Shown here one piece after another: positions 17,689 to 26,656 of a stretch of DNA of 64,000 nt (position 1 is its first letter; every line of letters begins with the position of its first letter). A program made the translations under genes and the position numbers. The stretch covers positions 37,611 to 101,610 of the forward strand of contig JADLDI010000142.1 in NCBI GenBank assembly GCA_020846745.1, in the 5' to 3' direction. Source of the stretch: Bryobacterales bacterium (GTDB lineage Bacteria > Acidobacteriota > Terriglobia > Bryobacterales > Bryobacteraceae). The notes under the pieces are model-generated. The model worked only from the letters and a program-made list of their open reading frames with translations. It did no database searches and was not told the origin of the DNA.

Positions 17689-18879
17689 TTAGAGCAGCAG
17701 CGCCACGATAAAGCCGATGGCGAACAGGTTCGCCACCGAAACCGGGAACATAAAACCCCAGGCAAACCGCATCAACTGGTCGTATCGGAAGCGGGGCAGC
17801 GTACCGCGAACCCAGATGTAGAGGAACAGCAATCCGCCGGTCTTGGCGATAAACCAGAACAGCGGCACCAGAATCGGCTGCAGGAACGGAACCAGGTGCA
17901 GCGCCGCGACGCCGAGCAGCGCAATGCCGCCCAGTTTCAGCCACAAACGGTCGCGCGCGCGGCCCGGCTGCAGGCCGTGGAACAGCGCCATCGCGCCCAG
18001 GAAGCCAATGGCCAGGAACGGCACGAAGTCCGAACCGAACTTCGACGGCCACAGCGGCGTCCAGCCACCCAGGAACAGCGTGGTGGCGAGCGCGCAGATA
18101 TTCACCATGTTGGCGTATTCCGCCATGAAGAACGCCGCGAACTTCATCGACGAGTATTCGGTGTGGAACCCGGCGACCAGTTCGTTCTCGGCTTCCGCCA
18201 GGTCGAACGGGACGCGGTTGGTTTCCGCGAACGCGCAGATCAGGAACACAATAAAGGCGACGAACACCAGCGGCGGCATCGAGAAGACGCCCCACTTCGG
18301 AACGAGCCCGAGCCAGTAGCCTTGCTGCGCTTCCACAATGCCGCGCAGGCTGAGCGTGTTGTAGATCAGCAGCGGGCAGGCAATGGCGAGCGCCAGCGGC
18401 AGTTCGTAGCTGATCATCTGCGCCGAGGCGCGCAACCCGCCGAGCAGGGCGTACTTGTTGTTCGACGACCAGCCGGCCAGCGCGATGCCGTACACGCCCA
18501 ATCCCGAAATCGCCAGCAGCACCAGCACGCCGATGTTCAAATCGGTGAGTTGCATGTAGGTGCGAACGCCGAACACTTCGATTTCAGGGCCGAACGGGAT
18601 GACCGCAATGCCGGTTAGCGCCGTAGCCACAGATAAGATGGGCGCCAGCAGGTAGAAGAATTTGTTGACGTGCGATGGGATCAGGTCTTCTTTGGTCATC
18701 AGCTTGACGGTGTCGACAAGCGGCTGCCAAAAACCGAACGGCCCAACACGATTAGGACCCACGCGCAATTGCACGTGGGCCAAAACTTTCCGTTCAATCA
18801 ACTGCAAATAAGCGAGCGCAGTCAGAAATGCGCCGGCGACGATCGCCGTCTTAATCAGGCTGATTAGGAAGTAGTTCAT
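17689..18879 (-). CDS. nuoH: NADH-quinone oxidoreductase subunit H
   Basis: A 396-residue membrane subunit forming much of the quinone chamber. The N-terminal RKVLAHVQLRVGPNRVGPFG (about residues 31-50) and the acidic loop AETNRVPFDLAEAENELVAGFHTEYSS region (about 213-239) are the hallmarks, the latter linking quinone binding to proton transfer. Its ATG overlaps the nuoG stop by 4 bp. The length is slightly above the usual 320-350 residues because of added loops. Confidence 0.96.
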   Translation of the reverse strand: MNYFLISLIKTAIVAGAFLTALAYLQLIERKVLAHVQLRVGPNRVGPFGFWQPLVDTVKLMTKEDLIPSHVNKFFYLLAPILSVATALTGIAVIPFGPEIEVFGVRTYMQLTDLNIGVLVLLAISGLGVYGIALAGWSSNNKYALLGGLRASAQMISYELPLALAIACPLLIYNTLSLRGIVEAQQGYWLGLVPKWGVFSMPPLVFVAFIVFLICAFAETNRVPFDLAEAENELVAGFHTEYSSMKFAAFFMAEYANMVNICALATTLFLGGWTPLWPSKFGSDFVPFLAIGFLGAMALFHGLQPGRARDRLWLKLGGIALLGVAALHLVPFLQPILVPLFWFIAKTGGLLFLYIWVRGTLPRFRYDQLMRFAWGFMFPVSVANLFAIGFIVALLL

Positions 18880-20957
18880 CGCTTATAGAGTTCCCCCGGT
18901 GCTTCGATCACCGAGTTCAGCATCTTCGAGTATCGGCCGAGGGAGCCGGAGGTGAACAATGTGTCGCGGGACGACCGCACCAGATCCGGGCGGGCCTCCA
19001 CATTCACACGGCCATTCACAGGCATGGTGGGCGCCGCGCCGCCCGTGGCGATCAATGGCAAAGCAACATTATATCCAGCTACGTTCGCGCGGATCTCCTC
19101 GAAGATCTTCTCGTGATTCGCGGGTCCGGCGTTCACTTTCAGCACGCGTGCGATCAGGCCGAAGATATCCAGATCGGGCTTGGCGCCCATCACCGTGATG
19201 CCGCGCCGCAGCCGCTGCACTTCGCCCGTCCCGTTGGTCACGGTGCCGAGCTTTTCGTAAGCCGAAGCGGCGGGCAACACCACATCGGCTCGCTTCGCGG
19301 TTTCGGTCAGGAACAGGTCCTGTACCACGACGAATGCGCTTGGCGAGGCGAGCGCCGCATCCTTGAGCGGGTTCGCACCCACCACCCACAGCGCCGCCAG
19401 GTCTTGCGCGGCCAGCATCTGGTCGAGCGTCATGCCCTTCTGCGGTGCCGGCTTGAAGCCCGGCAACAGTTCCGGATGCAGGCCCATGTCGATAGCGCCG
19501 CGCGAGTTCGAGTAATCCACCAGGCAGATGTACTTGGCGGCGACTTTGATCGAATCGATGAAGGCGACGAGCCGGCGGATCGCTTCACCCTTCACGGCGT
19601 CGCCGAAGATCACCACCAGGCGCGCATGCGAGGCCAGGGCTTCCGCCAGCGATTCCACCGCGGGCAGCGGATCGGCGCCTTCGTACCGCACCGGCTTGCG
19701 CGCCACCTTATCTTCCCGCACCGGACCCGGCGTCACCGTATAAACAGCCGCCTGATGATGCCGGTAGTTGGCGCGCGTCTGGAACGCCAGCAGCGGATGC
19801 TGCTGCGACAGGTCCGCACCGATGATCAGCACGGCGGGCGAGTTGTAAACGTCGTCCACCGTCCCCAGCACGTTCTCTTTGCCCGCCAGCGCATCGAGCA
19901 GCGTCGCCACGTCGCCCGTCCGGTGATGGTCGATGTGCGGCGTTCCCAGCCCTTCGCGGGCCAGTTTCTGCAGGTAGTAGTTCTCTTCGTTGGTGGTGTG
20001 GTTCGACCCGATGACGCCGATCTTGCCGCCGCCCGCCTTCGCCTCGGCCAGCTTCTGCGCCACCGTATTGATCGCCTGCACCCAGGAAACTTCTTCGAGC
20101 TTCCCGTTCACGCGCACCATCGGCGATTGCAACCGTTCCGGACTGTTCGTGAAGTCGTATGCGTAACGGCCCTTCACGCACAGGAACTCGCCGTTCACGC
20201 CCGACTTGTCGCGGTTGTTGGCGCGCATGATCTCGCCGTTCCGCACACCAAGCGTCGTCTTGCACCCGTCCGCGCAGTGCGTGCAAACCGTGCCGATGTG
20301 TTCCATCTCCCACGGCCGCGTCTGATACCGGTAGGTGCCGGAAGTCAGCGCGCCCACCGGACAGATGTCGATGCACATCCCGCATTCGTCGCATTCCAGG
20401 TGATCGCCGCCATTGGGTGTGATCTCCGAAGAGGCGCCGCGATAGGTGACACCCAGCGCGCGGACGCCAAGGCCTTCATCGCAGATGCGCACGCAGCGAT
20501 AGCAGAGAATGCAGCGCGGCGCGTCGAAGAACACGATCGGCGACCACTGCTTTTCGTCCACATGGTGCTTCATCTCGGTGAATCGCGACTCACCGGCGCC
20601 GTAGCGGAACGCCATGTCCTGCAACTCACATTCGCCGCCCTTGTCGCATACCGGACAATCGAGCGGGTGGTTGGTGAGCAGGAACTCGATCATCTGCTTG
20701 CGCGCCGCCACCACTTGGGGACTTTCCGTCTTGACGACCATCCCTTCCGCCACCGGCAGCGTACACGAAGCGAGCAGTTTCGGGGCCTTCTCCACTTCCA
20801 CCAGGCACATGCGGCAGGCGGCCTGCAGAGACAGCCCCTCGTAATAGCAAAACGCCGGAATCGCAATGCCGGCTTTCTTCGCCGCGTCGATCACCAAAGT
20901 GCCGGGCGCGGACTGGATTACCTTTCCGTCAATTGTCAGGGTGACTTGGTCAGCCAT
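18876..20957 (-). CDS. nuoG: NADH-quinone oxidoreductase subunit G
   Basis: A 693-residue iron-sulfur subunit of the hydrophilic arm. The N-terminal [2Fe-2S] domain, the CPVCDKGGECELQD cluster loop, the CILCYRCVRICDE motif and the CDECGMCIDICPVGALTSG motif are all present, followed by a molybdopterin-oxidoreductase-like domain to the C-terminus. NuoG passes electrons from NuoE/F toward NuoI/B. It starts 5 bp after nuoF. The cluster-binding cysteines needed for transfer appear complete. Confidence 0.96.
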   Translation of the reverse strand: MADQVTLTIDGKVIQSAPGTLVIDAAKKAGIAIPAFCYYEGLSLQAACRMCLVEVEKAPKLLASCTLPVAEGMVVKTESPQVVAARKQMIEFLLTNHPLDCPVCDKGGECELQDMAFRYGAGESRFTEMKHHVDEKQWSPIVFFDAPRCILCYRCVRICDEGLGVRALGVTYRGASSEITPNGGDHLECDECGMCIDICPVGALTSGTYRYQTRPWEMEHIGTVCTHCADGCKTTLGVRNGEIMRANNRDKSGVNGEFLCVKGRYAYDFTNSPERLQSPMVRVNGKLEEVSWVQAINTVAQKLAEAKAGGGKIGVIGSNHTTNEENYYLQKLAREGLGTPHIDHHRTGDVATLLDALAGKENVLGTVDDVYNSPAVLIIGADLSQQHPLLAFQTRANYRHHQAAVYTVTPGPVREDKVARKPVRYEGADPLPAVESLAEALASHARLVVIFGDAVKGEAIRRLVAFIDSIKVAAKYICLVDYSNSRGAIDMGLHPELLPGFKPAPQKGMTLDQMLAAQDLAALWVVGANPLKDAALASPSAFVVVQDLFLTETAKRADVVLPAASAYEKLGTVTNGTGEVQRLRRGITVMGAKPDLDIFGLIARVLKVNAGPANHEKIFEEIRANVAGYNVALPLIATGGAAPTMPVNGRVNVEARPDLVRSSRDTLFTSGSLGRYSKMLNSVIEAPGELYKR

Positions 20958-20962
20958 TGTGT

Positions 20963-22294
20963 TTATACGTGAACGTTCACCAAACCAGTCCCCAGGCCCG
21001 CGAGCGAAACCGACTTGTGCGCCAGCTTTGCTTCAAACTCGTGCCGGAACTTTTTGACAATCGAGATGGTCGGCAGTGCCGCTGCATCGCCAAGCGCGCA
21101 GAACGTGCGGCCCATCATGTTCTCTGCCAGCTCACCCACCATGTCGATATCGTGTACCGTCGCCTCGCCCGCATCCAGGCGCGTCAACAGCTTCTTGATC
21201 CACAGCGTGCCCTCACGGCACGGAATGCACCAGCCGCAGCTTTCGTGCTGGTAGAACCGCATGATACGCAACGCCGCGCGAACCATATCGGTGTCTTCAT
21301 CCATAATCACCACGCCGCCCGACCCAAGCATCGATTTCGCTTTGGCCATCGCGTCGTAGTCCATCGTCAAATCCCAGGCTTCTTCGGCCGTCAACACCGG
21401 GCAAGACGATCCGCCGGGGACAAACGCTTTCAACTTCTTGCCGTTCCGGATGCCGCCGCCCACTTCTTCAAGCATCTTGCGGATCGGGAATCCGAGCGTC
21501 AGCTCGTACACGCCGGGACGGTTCACGTGGCCGGTCAAACAGGTCAGCTTCGTGCCCCCCGCTTTGGGGATGCCCATCGCCGCCCACGCCGCGCCGCCCA
21601 TCTCGATAATCGACGGAACTGCCGAGTACGATTCGACGTTATTGAGAATTGTGGGGCACTGGAACGCGCCCGAGGTCACCGGGAACGGCGGTTTGATCCG
21701 CGGATTGCCGCGCTTGCCTTCTAACGATTCGAGCAGCGCCGATTCTTCACCGCACTCATACGCGCCCGCGCCCGAATGCGTCGACAAGTCGAAATCGAAC
21801 CCCGTGCCGTTGATGTTCTTGCCCAGCCAGCCGCGCGCGTACGCTTCGTCGATCGCCTGATCCATCAGGTCGATCAGATACCTGTACTCACCGCGAATGT
21901 AGATCCAGCCGCGATGCGAATCGATCACGCGAGCGGCGATCAAACAGCCTTCGATCAGCAGGTGCGGATCGTACTGCATGATCACGCGGTCCTTACAAGT
22001 CCCCGGTTCGGACTCGTCCGCGTTCACCACGATGTACTTCGGCTTGGGCGAATTCTTGGGGACAAATCCCCATTTCATGCCCACCGGGAAGCCTGCGCCG
22101 CCTCTTCCACGCAGATTCGACGCCTTCACTTCCTCAATGATCTGTTCCGGCGTCATCGACATCGCCTTTATAAAGGACTGGTAAGCCCCGTTGGCCAGCG
22201 CCGTGTCGATCGAACGCGAATTCTCGAGCCGGAACCGTCGTGACAACACGACAGTTTCGAGCGGATGCGGTTGCGGATGGAGCAGCGGTTCCAT
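20963..22294 (-). CDS. nuoF: NADH-quinone oxidoreductase subunit F (NADH- and FMN-binding)
   Basis: A 443-residue subunit that binds NADH and FMN and starts the electron path. GRGGAGFPVGMKW (about residues 63-75) is the NADH/FMN glycine-rich loop, and ESCGWCIPCREGT near residue 350 holds the N3 [4Fe-4S] cluster. It lies 13 bp after nuoE. Together with NuoE and NuoG it forms a full NADH-oxidising module, so this complex takes NADH and is not the shortened, ferredoxin-type form. Confidence 0.97.
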   Translation of the reverse strand: MEPLLHPQPHPLETVVLSRRFRLENSRSIDTALANGAYQSFIKAMSMTPEQIIEEVKASNLRGRGGAGFPVGMKWGFVPKNSPKPKYIVVNADESEPGTCKDRVIMQYDPHLLIEGCLIAARVIDSHRGWIYIRGEYRYLIDLMDQAIDEAYARGWLGKNINGTGFDFDLSTHSGAGAYECGEESALLESLEGKRGNPRIKPPFPVTSGAFQCPTILNNVESYSAVPSIIEMGGAAWAAMGIPKAGGTKLTCLTGHVNRPGVYELTLGFPIRKMLEEVGGGIRNGKKLKAFVPGGSSCPVLTAEEAWDLTMDYDAMAKAKSMLGSGGVVIMDEDTDMVRAALRIMRFYQHESCGWCIPCREGTLWIKKLLTRLDAGEATVHDIDMVGELAENMMGRTFCALGDAAALPTISIVKKFRHEFEAKLAHKSVSLAGLGTGLVNVHV

Positions 22295-22307
22295 TAGTTC
22301 CCTTCGC

Positions 22308-22790
22308 CTACTGCGGCTTCCTCAAATCGTCCAGGATCTTGTCCAGCTTCTCCTCGGTCATGTTGTGGTGGAAGTCGTAGTTCACCTGGATGGCAGGCGC
22401 CCACGAACACGCTCCGATGCATTCCACTTCTTCGAGGGAGATTCTGCCGTCGGGCATCACCTGGTTGTGTCCGATGCCCAGCTTTTTGCAGGCGTGCTCC
22501 CATAACTCCTCGCCGCCCGTGAGCAGGCAGGAAATGTTGGTGCAGATCTGGACGTGATACTTGCCCATCGGCTTCGACCGCAGCATCGTGTAGAAGCCGA
22601 CTACCTCATCTACTTCGAGCGTCGAAATTCCCAGGCGTTTGGCCACTTCCTCAGCCACTTCGCGGTTGATCGCGCCCGTCTCATCCTGCACGTACATCAG
22701 CATCGGAATGAGTGCGCCCTTCAACCGGCCCTGTGGGTAGTTCTGAACAAGTTTCGCGAGCCGCGCTTCCACGGCGGGAGAAAATGTCAT
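22308..22790 (-). CDS. nuoE: NADH-quinone oxidoreductase subunit E
   Basis: A 160-residue thioredoxin-fold [2Fe-2S] subunit. The four cluster ligands are visible as C-T-N-I-S-C (in QICTNISCLLTGG) and C-I-G-A-C (in EVECIGACSWAP). Its ATG overlaps the nuoD stop by 4 bp. Partner of NuoF in NADH oxidation. Confidence 0.95.
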   Translation of the reverse strand: MTFSPAVEARLAKLVQNYPQGRLKGALIPMLMYVQDETGAINREVAEEVAKRLGISTLEVDEVVGFYTMLRSKPMGKYHVQICTNISCLLTGGEELWEHACKKLGIGHNQVMPDGRISLEEVECIGACSWAPAIQVNYDFHHNMTEEKLDKILDDLRKPQ

Positions 22791-24016
22791 CGGTCCGTGT
22801 CTCCCAAAACGAAATCCATACTGCCGAGCGCCGCGATGGAGTCGGCGATCAGCTTACCTTTAAGCATCGGCGCGAGCGATTGCAGGTTGCCGAAGCTCGG
22901 CGTCCGCATGTGTACGCGGTAGGGCTTGGTGTTGCCGTCGCTCACCACGTAGTAGCCCAATTCTCCGCGGGGCGATTCGATCGCCTGGTACACTTCCCCA
23001 ACGGGTACGCGGAAGCCCTCGGTCACGATCTTAAAGTGATAGATCAGCGCTTCCATCTGCGTCTTCATCTTTTCGCGCTCGGGCAGCGTCACGCCCGGCA
23101 CATCCGCGGCCCAGGGGCCTTCCGGCATTCCGTCCAACGCCTGCTGCGCGATTTTCAAGCTCTCGCGCATCTCCGCAATGCGCACTTCGTACCGCGCGAA
23201 CACATCGGAGGCGGTCCGCGTCGGCACTTCAAACTGAAACTTCTCGTAGGAGGAGTAAGGCTCCTGCTTGCGGATATCCCACGCCAGCCCGGCCGCGCGG
23301 ATCATCGGACCCGTCACGCCCCAATCGAGCAGATCCTCGAGCGACATGTAGCCGACGTTCTTCGTCCGGTTCACCCAGATCGGATTGCCCGTCAGCAGCC
23401 CTTCGTATTCATCGATCCGGCTCGGGAACTCTTTCAGAATCTTGCTGACCGCTTTTTCCCAACCGCGCGGCGGCTCCAAGGCCAGCCCGCCGATGCGGAA
23501 GTACGACGTCATCATCCGCTGCCCTGAATAGAATTCGAACAGCTTCAGCAACGTCTCGCGTTCGCGGAAGCAGTACATGAACATCGACATCGCGCCGATA
23601 TCCAACGCGTGTGTACCGAGCCACACCAGATGCGAATTCACCCGTGTCAATTCGGTGAGCATCACACGGGTCCACTGCGCCTTCGGCGGCACTTCGATAC
23701 CCAGCAGTTTCTCCACACCCAATACGTACGCCAGGTTGTTCGAGAGGTTCGCCAGGTAATCCACGCGATCGGTCAAGGGCACAACCTGTTGCCAGGTCTT
23801 GACCTCGCACTCTTTCTCGATACCCGTATGCAGGAAGCCGATGTCCGCTTCCGCCCGTTCGATGATCTCGCCGTCGAGGTCCAGGACAATACGGAGCACG
23901 CCGTGCGTCGACGGGTGCTGCGGACCCATGTTCAGCGTCATCCGGCGCTTCGTTTCGCCTTCATGCCCGGCCTGGGGCGCTGCTGTCAAATCCGGTGCCG
24001 CTAGGATATCGCTCAT
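22787..24016 (-). CDS. nuoD: NADH-quinone oxidoreductase subunit D
   Basis: A 409-residue subunit homologous to the large subunit of NiFe hydrogenases; it lines the quinone site together with NuoB. The motif MGPQHPSTHGVLRIVLDLDGE (first 20 residues of it, about 31-50) carries the quinone-proximal His, and the C-terminal DPVLG-like end is present as FVLGDTDR. It is a separate gene, not fused to nuoC. The gap to nuoC is 16 bp. Confidence 0.97.
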   Translation of the reverse strand: MSDILAAPDLTAAPQAGHEGETKRRMTLNMGPQHPSTHGVLRIVLDLDGEIIERAEADIGFLHTGIEKECEVKTWQQVVPLTDRVDYLANLSNNLAYVLGVEKLLGIEVPPKAQWTRVMLTELTRVNSHLVWLGTHALDIGAMSMFMYCFRERETLLKLFEFYSGQRMMTSYFRIGGLALEPPRGWEKAVSKILKEFPSRIDEYEGLLTGNPIWVNRTKNVGYMSLEDLLDWGVTGPMIRAAGLAWDIRKQEPYSSYEKFQFEVPTRTASDVFARYEVRIAEMRESLKIAQQALDGMPEGPWAADVPGVTLPEREKMKTQMEALIYHFKIVTEGFRVPVGEVYQAIESPRGELGYYVVSDGNTKPYRVHMRTPSFGNLQSLAPMLKGKLIADSIAALGSMDFVLGDTDR

Positions 24017-24032
24017 TTCTTCGCCCCTTTCT

Positions 24033-24545
24033 TTAGTCGTGCGGATAGCTGTACTTGAAGCCGTGGACCGGATAGTCTTTCCTGAGCGGATAGCCTTCCC
24101 AGTCTTCCGGCATCAAAATGCGCTTCAGGTTGGGGTGATTGCGGAAGCTCACGCCGAATAAATCGAACACTTCGCGTTCATACCAATCGGCGGCCTTCCA
24201 CACCTCGTAGACGGAATCGATCTGCGGCAGGTCGCCCGACACGCGGCACTTCAACCGTAGCCGCTCATTGCGCGCGGGCGCCAGCCCCACACCCGCCGAA
24301 GGTATCGCGTGCAGGTGATAAATCACCTCAAAACGCGGCTCCAAAGGATATACGTCAACACACGTTACCGCCGACAAACGGTTGAATTGACACGTTTCTT
24401 TCAGCAGCCGGCATACCTCCACGATCCGCGCCGGCTCGATTTCAAGCGTTACTTCGTTATAGTCCAGCTTGCCCGCGACCACCGCACCCTGCAGTGCGTC
24501 CAGGGCTTGGACCACACGGATCTCTTTGAGGTTTTCAGGTACCAT
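24033..24545 (-). CDS. nuoC: NADH-quinone oxidoreductase subunit C
   Basis: A 170-residue 30-kDa subunit. The signature WYEREVFDLFGVSFRNHPNL (about residues 121-140) followed by RILMPEDWEGYPLRKDYPV is diagnostic. It stands 46 bp after nuoA, directly where nuoB is normally found. It tethers NuoD and NuoB in the hydrophilic arm. Confidence 0.96.
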   Translation of the reverse strand: MVPENLKEIRVVQALDALQGAVVAGKLDYNEVTLEIEPARIVEVCRLLKETCQFNRLSAVTCVDVYPLEPRFEVIYHLHAIPSAGVGLAPARNERLRLKCRVSGDLPQIDSVYEVWKAADWYEREVFDLFGVSFRNHPNLKRILMPEDWEGYPLRKDYPVHGFKYSYPHD

Positions 24546-24591
24546 TAGTTCCGATTTGCGCTTCCGATTGCCTAGTTGTCAGACGCCGTTT

Positions 24592-25029
24592 CTAGCGCCC
24601 AGCCCCAACTTCTTCGAGGCTGCCCCGGGGAATGACGGTCGTACGCGGCTGTGTCGTGGTCTTCGACCAGTCCAGCACCCCCTTCTTCCAGATGTAGAAA
24701 AAGCCCGAGAGAATCAGCGCCACGAAAATTCCCATCTCGACGAACGCCACCATCTTCAGGTCCCTGTACACAACCACCCAGGGATACAGGAAAACCGCTT
24801 CCACATCGAACAGGATGAACAGCATGCCTACCAGGTAAAACTTCACGCTGAAGCGTTCCTTGGCATTTCCGACCGGTGTCATGCCGCATTCATACGGCGA
24901 ATCTTTGACTTTGTTTTTCAGCTTCTTGCCCAGAACGTAACTCGCCGCGACCAGTCCGATCGCGATCACGGTTCCCAATAGCGCCTGAACAAGAAGGGGG
25001 AAATAGAGCTCCAGCGGAGTCTGTGGCAT
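24592..25029 (-). CDS. nuoA: NADH-quinone oxidoreductase subunit A
   Basis: A 145-residue membrane subunit with three helices. The conserved loop DSPYECGMTPVGNAKERFSV (about residues 40-59) contains the Cys that changes exposure in the active/deactive transition, and FLVGMLFILFDVEAVFLYPW-type helix 2 follows. It is the first gene of the operon. The C-terminal tail (about 25 residues) is not conserved. Confidence 0.95.
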   Translation of the reverse strand: MPQTPLELYFPLLVQALLGTVIAIGLVAASYVLGKKLKNKVKDSPYECGMTPVGNAKERFSVKFYLVGMLFILFDVEAVFLYPWVVVYRDLKMVAFVEMGIFVALILSGFFYIWKKGVLDWSKTTTQPRTTVIPRGSLEEVGAGR

Positions 25030-25135
25030 GCCTGTAACCTTTAAGGATAGAAAGCCGGGAAAGGGGGTGTCAAACCGGATTGCTCCCGGCCCATCCGCCC
25101 GTAAGCTCTATTATGGCATTCGCCGCGCGCGCGGG

Positions 25136-25696
25136 TCAGATTCCCTGTAAACTCAACTTCTCCGCATCCGCCTGCATCGCCGCAATGCAAAACCGCACGT
25201 GCTCTTCCAGCGGAACTCCCAGTTCCTCAGCGCCCTTGGTGATGTCCTCACGGTTCACCGCGCGCGCGAATGCCTTGTCCTTCATCTTTTTCTTGACGCT
25301 CGCGACATCCACCTCATAAATGCTGCGCTTGGGCTTCACGTAGCTGATCGCGGTCAGAAACCCGGCCAGTTCGTCGCACGCAAAAAGCGTCTTCTGTAAC
25401 GGCGTCTCGCGAGGCACGCCGGTGAAGTCCGCATGGGAAAGAATGGCCCGGCGGATTTCCTCGCTAACACCCCATTCGGCGAGGATCGCTTCGCCCTTCG
25501 TGGGATGGTCCGGCAAGGTCGGGTGGATCTCCCAGTCAAAATCGTGCAGCAGGGCCGTAACTCCCCACTTCTCTTCATCTTCGCCGAATTTGCGGGCATA
25601 GGCCCGGACACAGGTTTCCACCGCCAGCGCATGCTTCCGCAAGCTCTCCGATTTCGTAAATTCGCAAAGAAGGTCCCAAGCCGCTTGGCGCTCCAT
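25136..25696 (-). CDS. HD-domain phosphohydrolase
   Basis: A 186-residue protein from the ATG at 25696 (MERQAAWDLLCEFTKSESLR); an upstream in-frame start at 25765 would overlap the divergent tRNA gene and is rejected. The HD site is visible: His in RKHALAVE, the HD pair in LLHDFDWEIHP (about residues 56-57) and a later Asp/His set in ILSHADFTGVP. This variant is found in many bacteria and is often described simply as a hydrolase. The substrate is unknown. It stands alone, divergent to tRNA-Ala. Confidence 0.75.
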   Translation of the reverse strand: MERQAAWDLLCEFTKSESLRKHALAVETCVRAYARKFGEDEEKWGVTALLHDFDWEIHPTLPDHPTKGEAILAEWGVSEEIRRAILSHADFTGVPRETPLQKTLFACDELAGFLTAISYVKPKRSIYEVDVASVKKKMKDKAFARAVNREDITKGAEELGVPLEEHVRFCIAAMQADAEKLSLQGI

Positions 25697-25732
25697 CAAC
25701 TCAGTAGTATACTGATTGATGTTCGTCCGCGT

Positions 25733-25808
25733 GGGCCTGTGGCGCAGTTGGGAGCGCGCTTCCATGGCATGGAAGAGGTCGAGAGTTCGAATCTCTCCAG
25801 GTCCACCA
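25733..25808 (+). tRNA. tRNA-Ala(GGC)
   Basis: A 76-nt cloverleaf with encoded CCA. The acceptor stem GGGCCTG pairs with CAGGTCC (one G-U), the anticodon stem CTTCC pairs with GGAAG around the loop ATGGCAT, giving anticodon GGC, and the T arm holds GAGAGTTCGAATCTCTC. It reads Ala codon GCC. Its 3' 45 bases, from the anticodon loop on, are duplicated at 26657-26703, which marks it as an integration target. Confidence 0.96.
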
Positions 25809-25810
25809 AA
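25764..25810 (+). repeat. Left copy of a 47-bp direct repeat: candidate attachment site in tRNA-Ala
   Basis: This stretch, from the anticodon loop through the CCA end and two bases beyond, is identical to 26657-26703. Tyrosine-recombinase elements integrate at exactly this part of tRNA genes and rebuild the 3' end. The 5' part of the tRNA is present only here, so this copy belongs to the functional gene. Confidence 0.85.
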
Positions 25811-25914
25811 GCTCCTTCGGCTCCCGTCCTAACCCCTCCAATCTTTACCAGTGTGCGAGTCCGCGGTAGCGACCGCCGTGTGCCGTCCTCCGCTGGATCG
25901 ACCGCTGTACAGCC

Positions 25915-25931
25915 ATACGGCATAGCCGTAT
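25915..25931. promoter_or_regulatory. Inverted repeat upstream of the toxin gene: candidate autoregulatory operator
   Basis: ATACGGC-ATA-GCCGTAT, perfect 7-bp arms with a 3-bp centre, ends 10 bp before the GTG of the toxin. XRE-type antitoxins such as the one in this pair repress their own operon by binding short palindromes at this place. No function has been shown; the placement supports the call. Confidence 0.6.
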
Positions 25932-25941
25932 AATTGAATTC

Positions 25942-26274
25942 GTGCGACGAGTTATCCGCAGCAGCCGCTACGAACGGGCGGCGGCCCGGTTGTTGCGACC
26001 TCGGGTGCAACAGGAAATGGAGGAATCGATCGCGACAGAGCCCGAACGGCATCCGCTGATTCCCGGCACTGGCGGATTTCGCAAGGCTCGGTGGCGCCGT
26101 CCTGGCGGCGGGAAGAGCGGCGGCGTGCGGGTGATCTACTACTTCACGGTCCGTCCCGATTTGATCTTCCTGGCGGACATCTACTCGAAGAACGACAAGG
26201 AGAATTTAACCCATGCGGAAAGAAACCAACTCCAGAAAATCGCTTCGGACATCAAGCGGGAGTTCGGCGGCTAA
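25942..26274 (+). CDS. RelE/HigB-like toxin of a type II toxin-antitoxin pair
   Basis: A 110-residue basic protein. The C-terminal half, GGVRVIYYFTVRPDLIFLAD (about 60-79) and then YSKNDKENLTHAERNQLQKI, is typical of the RelE-superfamily toxins that pair with a NadS-like XRE antitoxin. Preceding residues FRKARWRRPGGGKSGG form the usual basic patch that contacts mRNA or ribosome. The start is a GTG at 25942. The toxin comes first and the antitoxin second, the HigBA order. Its stop lies 62 bp inside the antitoxin gene. Confidence 0.8.
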   Translation: MRRVIRSSRYERAAARLLRPRVQQEMEESIATEPERHPLIPGTGGFRKARWRRPGGGKSGGVRVIYYFTVRPDLIFLADIYSKNDKENLTHAERNQLQKIASDIKREFGG

Positions 26275-26587
26275 GACTCGGCAGCGGACCGGAGCCCCGC
26301 TCGGAGACCGCCTACTCGATTCGATGAAGGAATTGCAGGCGCATCTTCGGGGTGAGATTAAGCTGAGCGAGACTGTTTACCACGTTCCACCGGAGACTGA
26401 CGTGCGAGCTCTGCGCGAGACGCTCGGCTTGTCGCAATCGGACTTCGCCGCCCTGTTCGGCTTTAATGTGCGCTCGTTACAGGACTGGGAGCAGGGTCGG
26501 CGGCGCCCCGAGATCCCGATACGCGCCTATCTGGCCGTCATCCAGCGTGACCCCGAAGCCGTCATCCGGGCACTGCGTGCCGCGTGA
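26213..26587 (+). CDS. XRE-family antitoxin (NadS/HigA-like)
   Basis: A 124-residue protein whose C-terminal 70 residues form an XRE helix-turn-helix: ALRETLGLSQSDFAALFGFN (about 66-85), VRSLQDWEQGRRRPE, then AYLAVIQRDPEAVIRALRAA, the usual end of NadS-like antitoxins. The ATG at 26213 has AAGGAG 10 bp upstream and lies inside the toxin gene in another frame; an internal Met at 26324 is the shorter alternative. It should neutralise the toxin and bind the palindrome at 25915-25931. Confidence 0.8.
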   Translation: MRKETNSRKSLRTSSGSSAAKTRQRTGAPLGDRLLDSMKELQAHLRGEIKLSETVYHVPPETDVRALRETLGLSQSDFAALFGFNVRSLQDWEQGRRRPEIPIRAYLAVIQRDPEAVIRALRAA

Positions 26588-26656
26588 ATTCGCGCTGAGA
26601 GTTTGCATCCCCCTGTTTCTGGTGAAAAATGTCTGACCGGGGCGGATCTCATGACT

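Larger units (their letters stand above)
25811..26656. mobile_element. 846-bp tRNA-flanked cassette carrying a toxin-antitoxin pair (candidate minimal island or remnant)
   Basis: The DNA between the two 47-bp tRNA-Ala repeats contains only an operator-like palindrome and a toxin-antitoxin pair. No integrase, excision gene or replication gene fits inside. It is either the remnant of a larger integrated element after deletion or a satellite that uses another element's recombinase. The identity of the repeats says that duplication is recent or maintained; the mobile nature is inferred from the repeat geometry alone. Confidence 0.5.

Noticed and set aside
19113..20972. A 619-codon frame antisense to nuoG
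   Set aside because: His/Arg/Gln-rich shadow of a GC-rich gene; nuoG is complete on the other strand.
25044..25073. TTGACA-N18-TATCCT promoter before nuoA
   Set aside because: The predicted transcript would start inside the Shine-Dalgarno site, leaving a leader of about 8 bases; not convincing.
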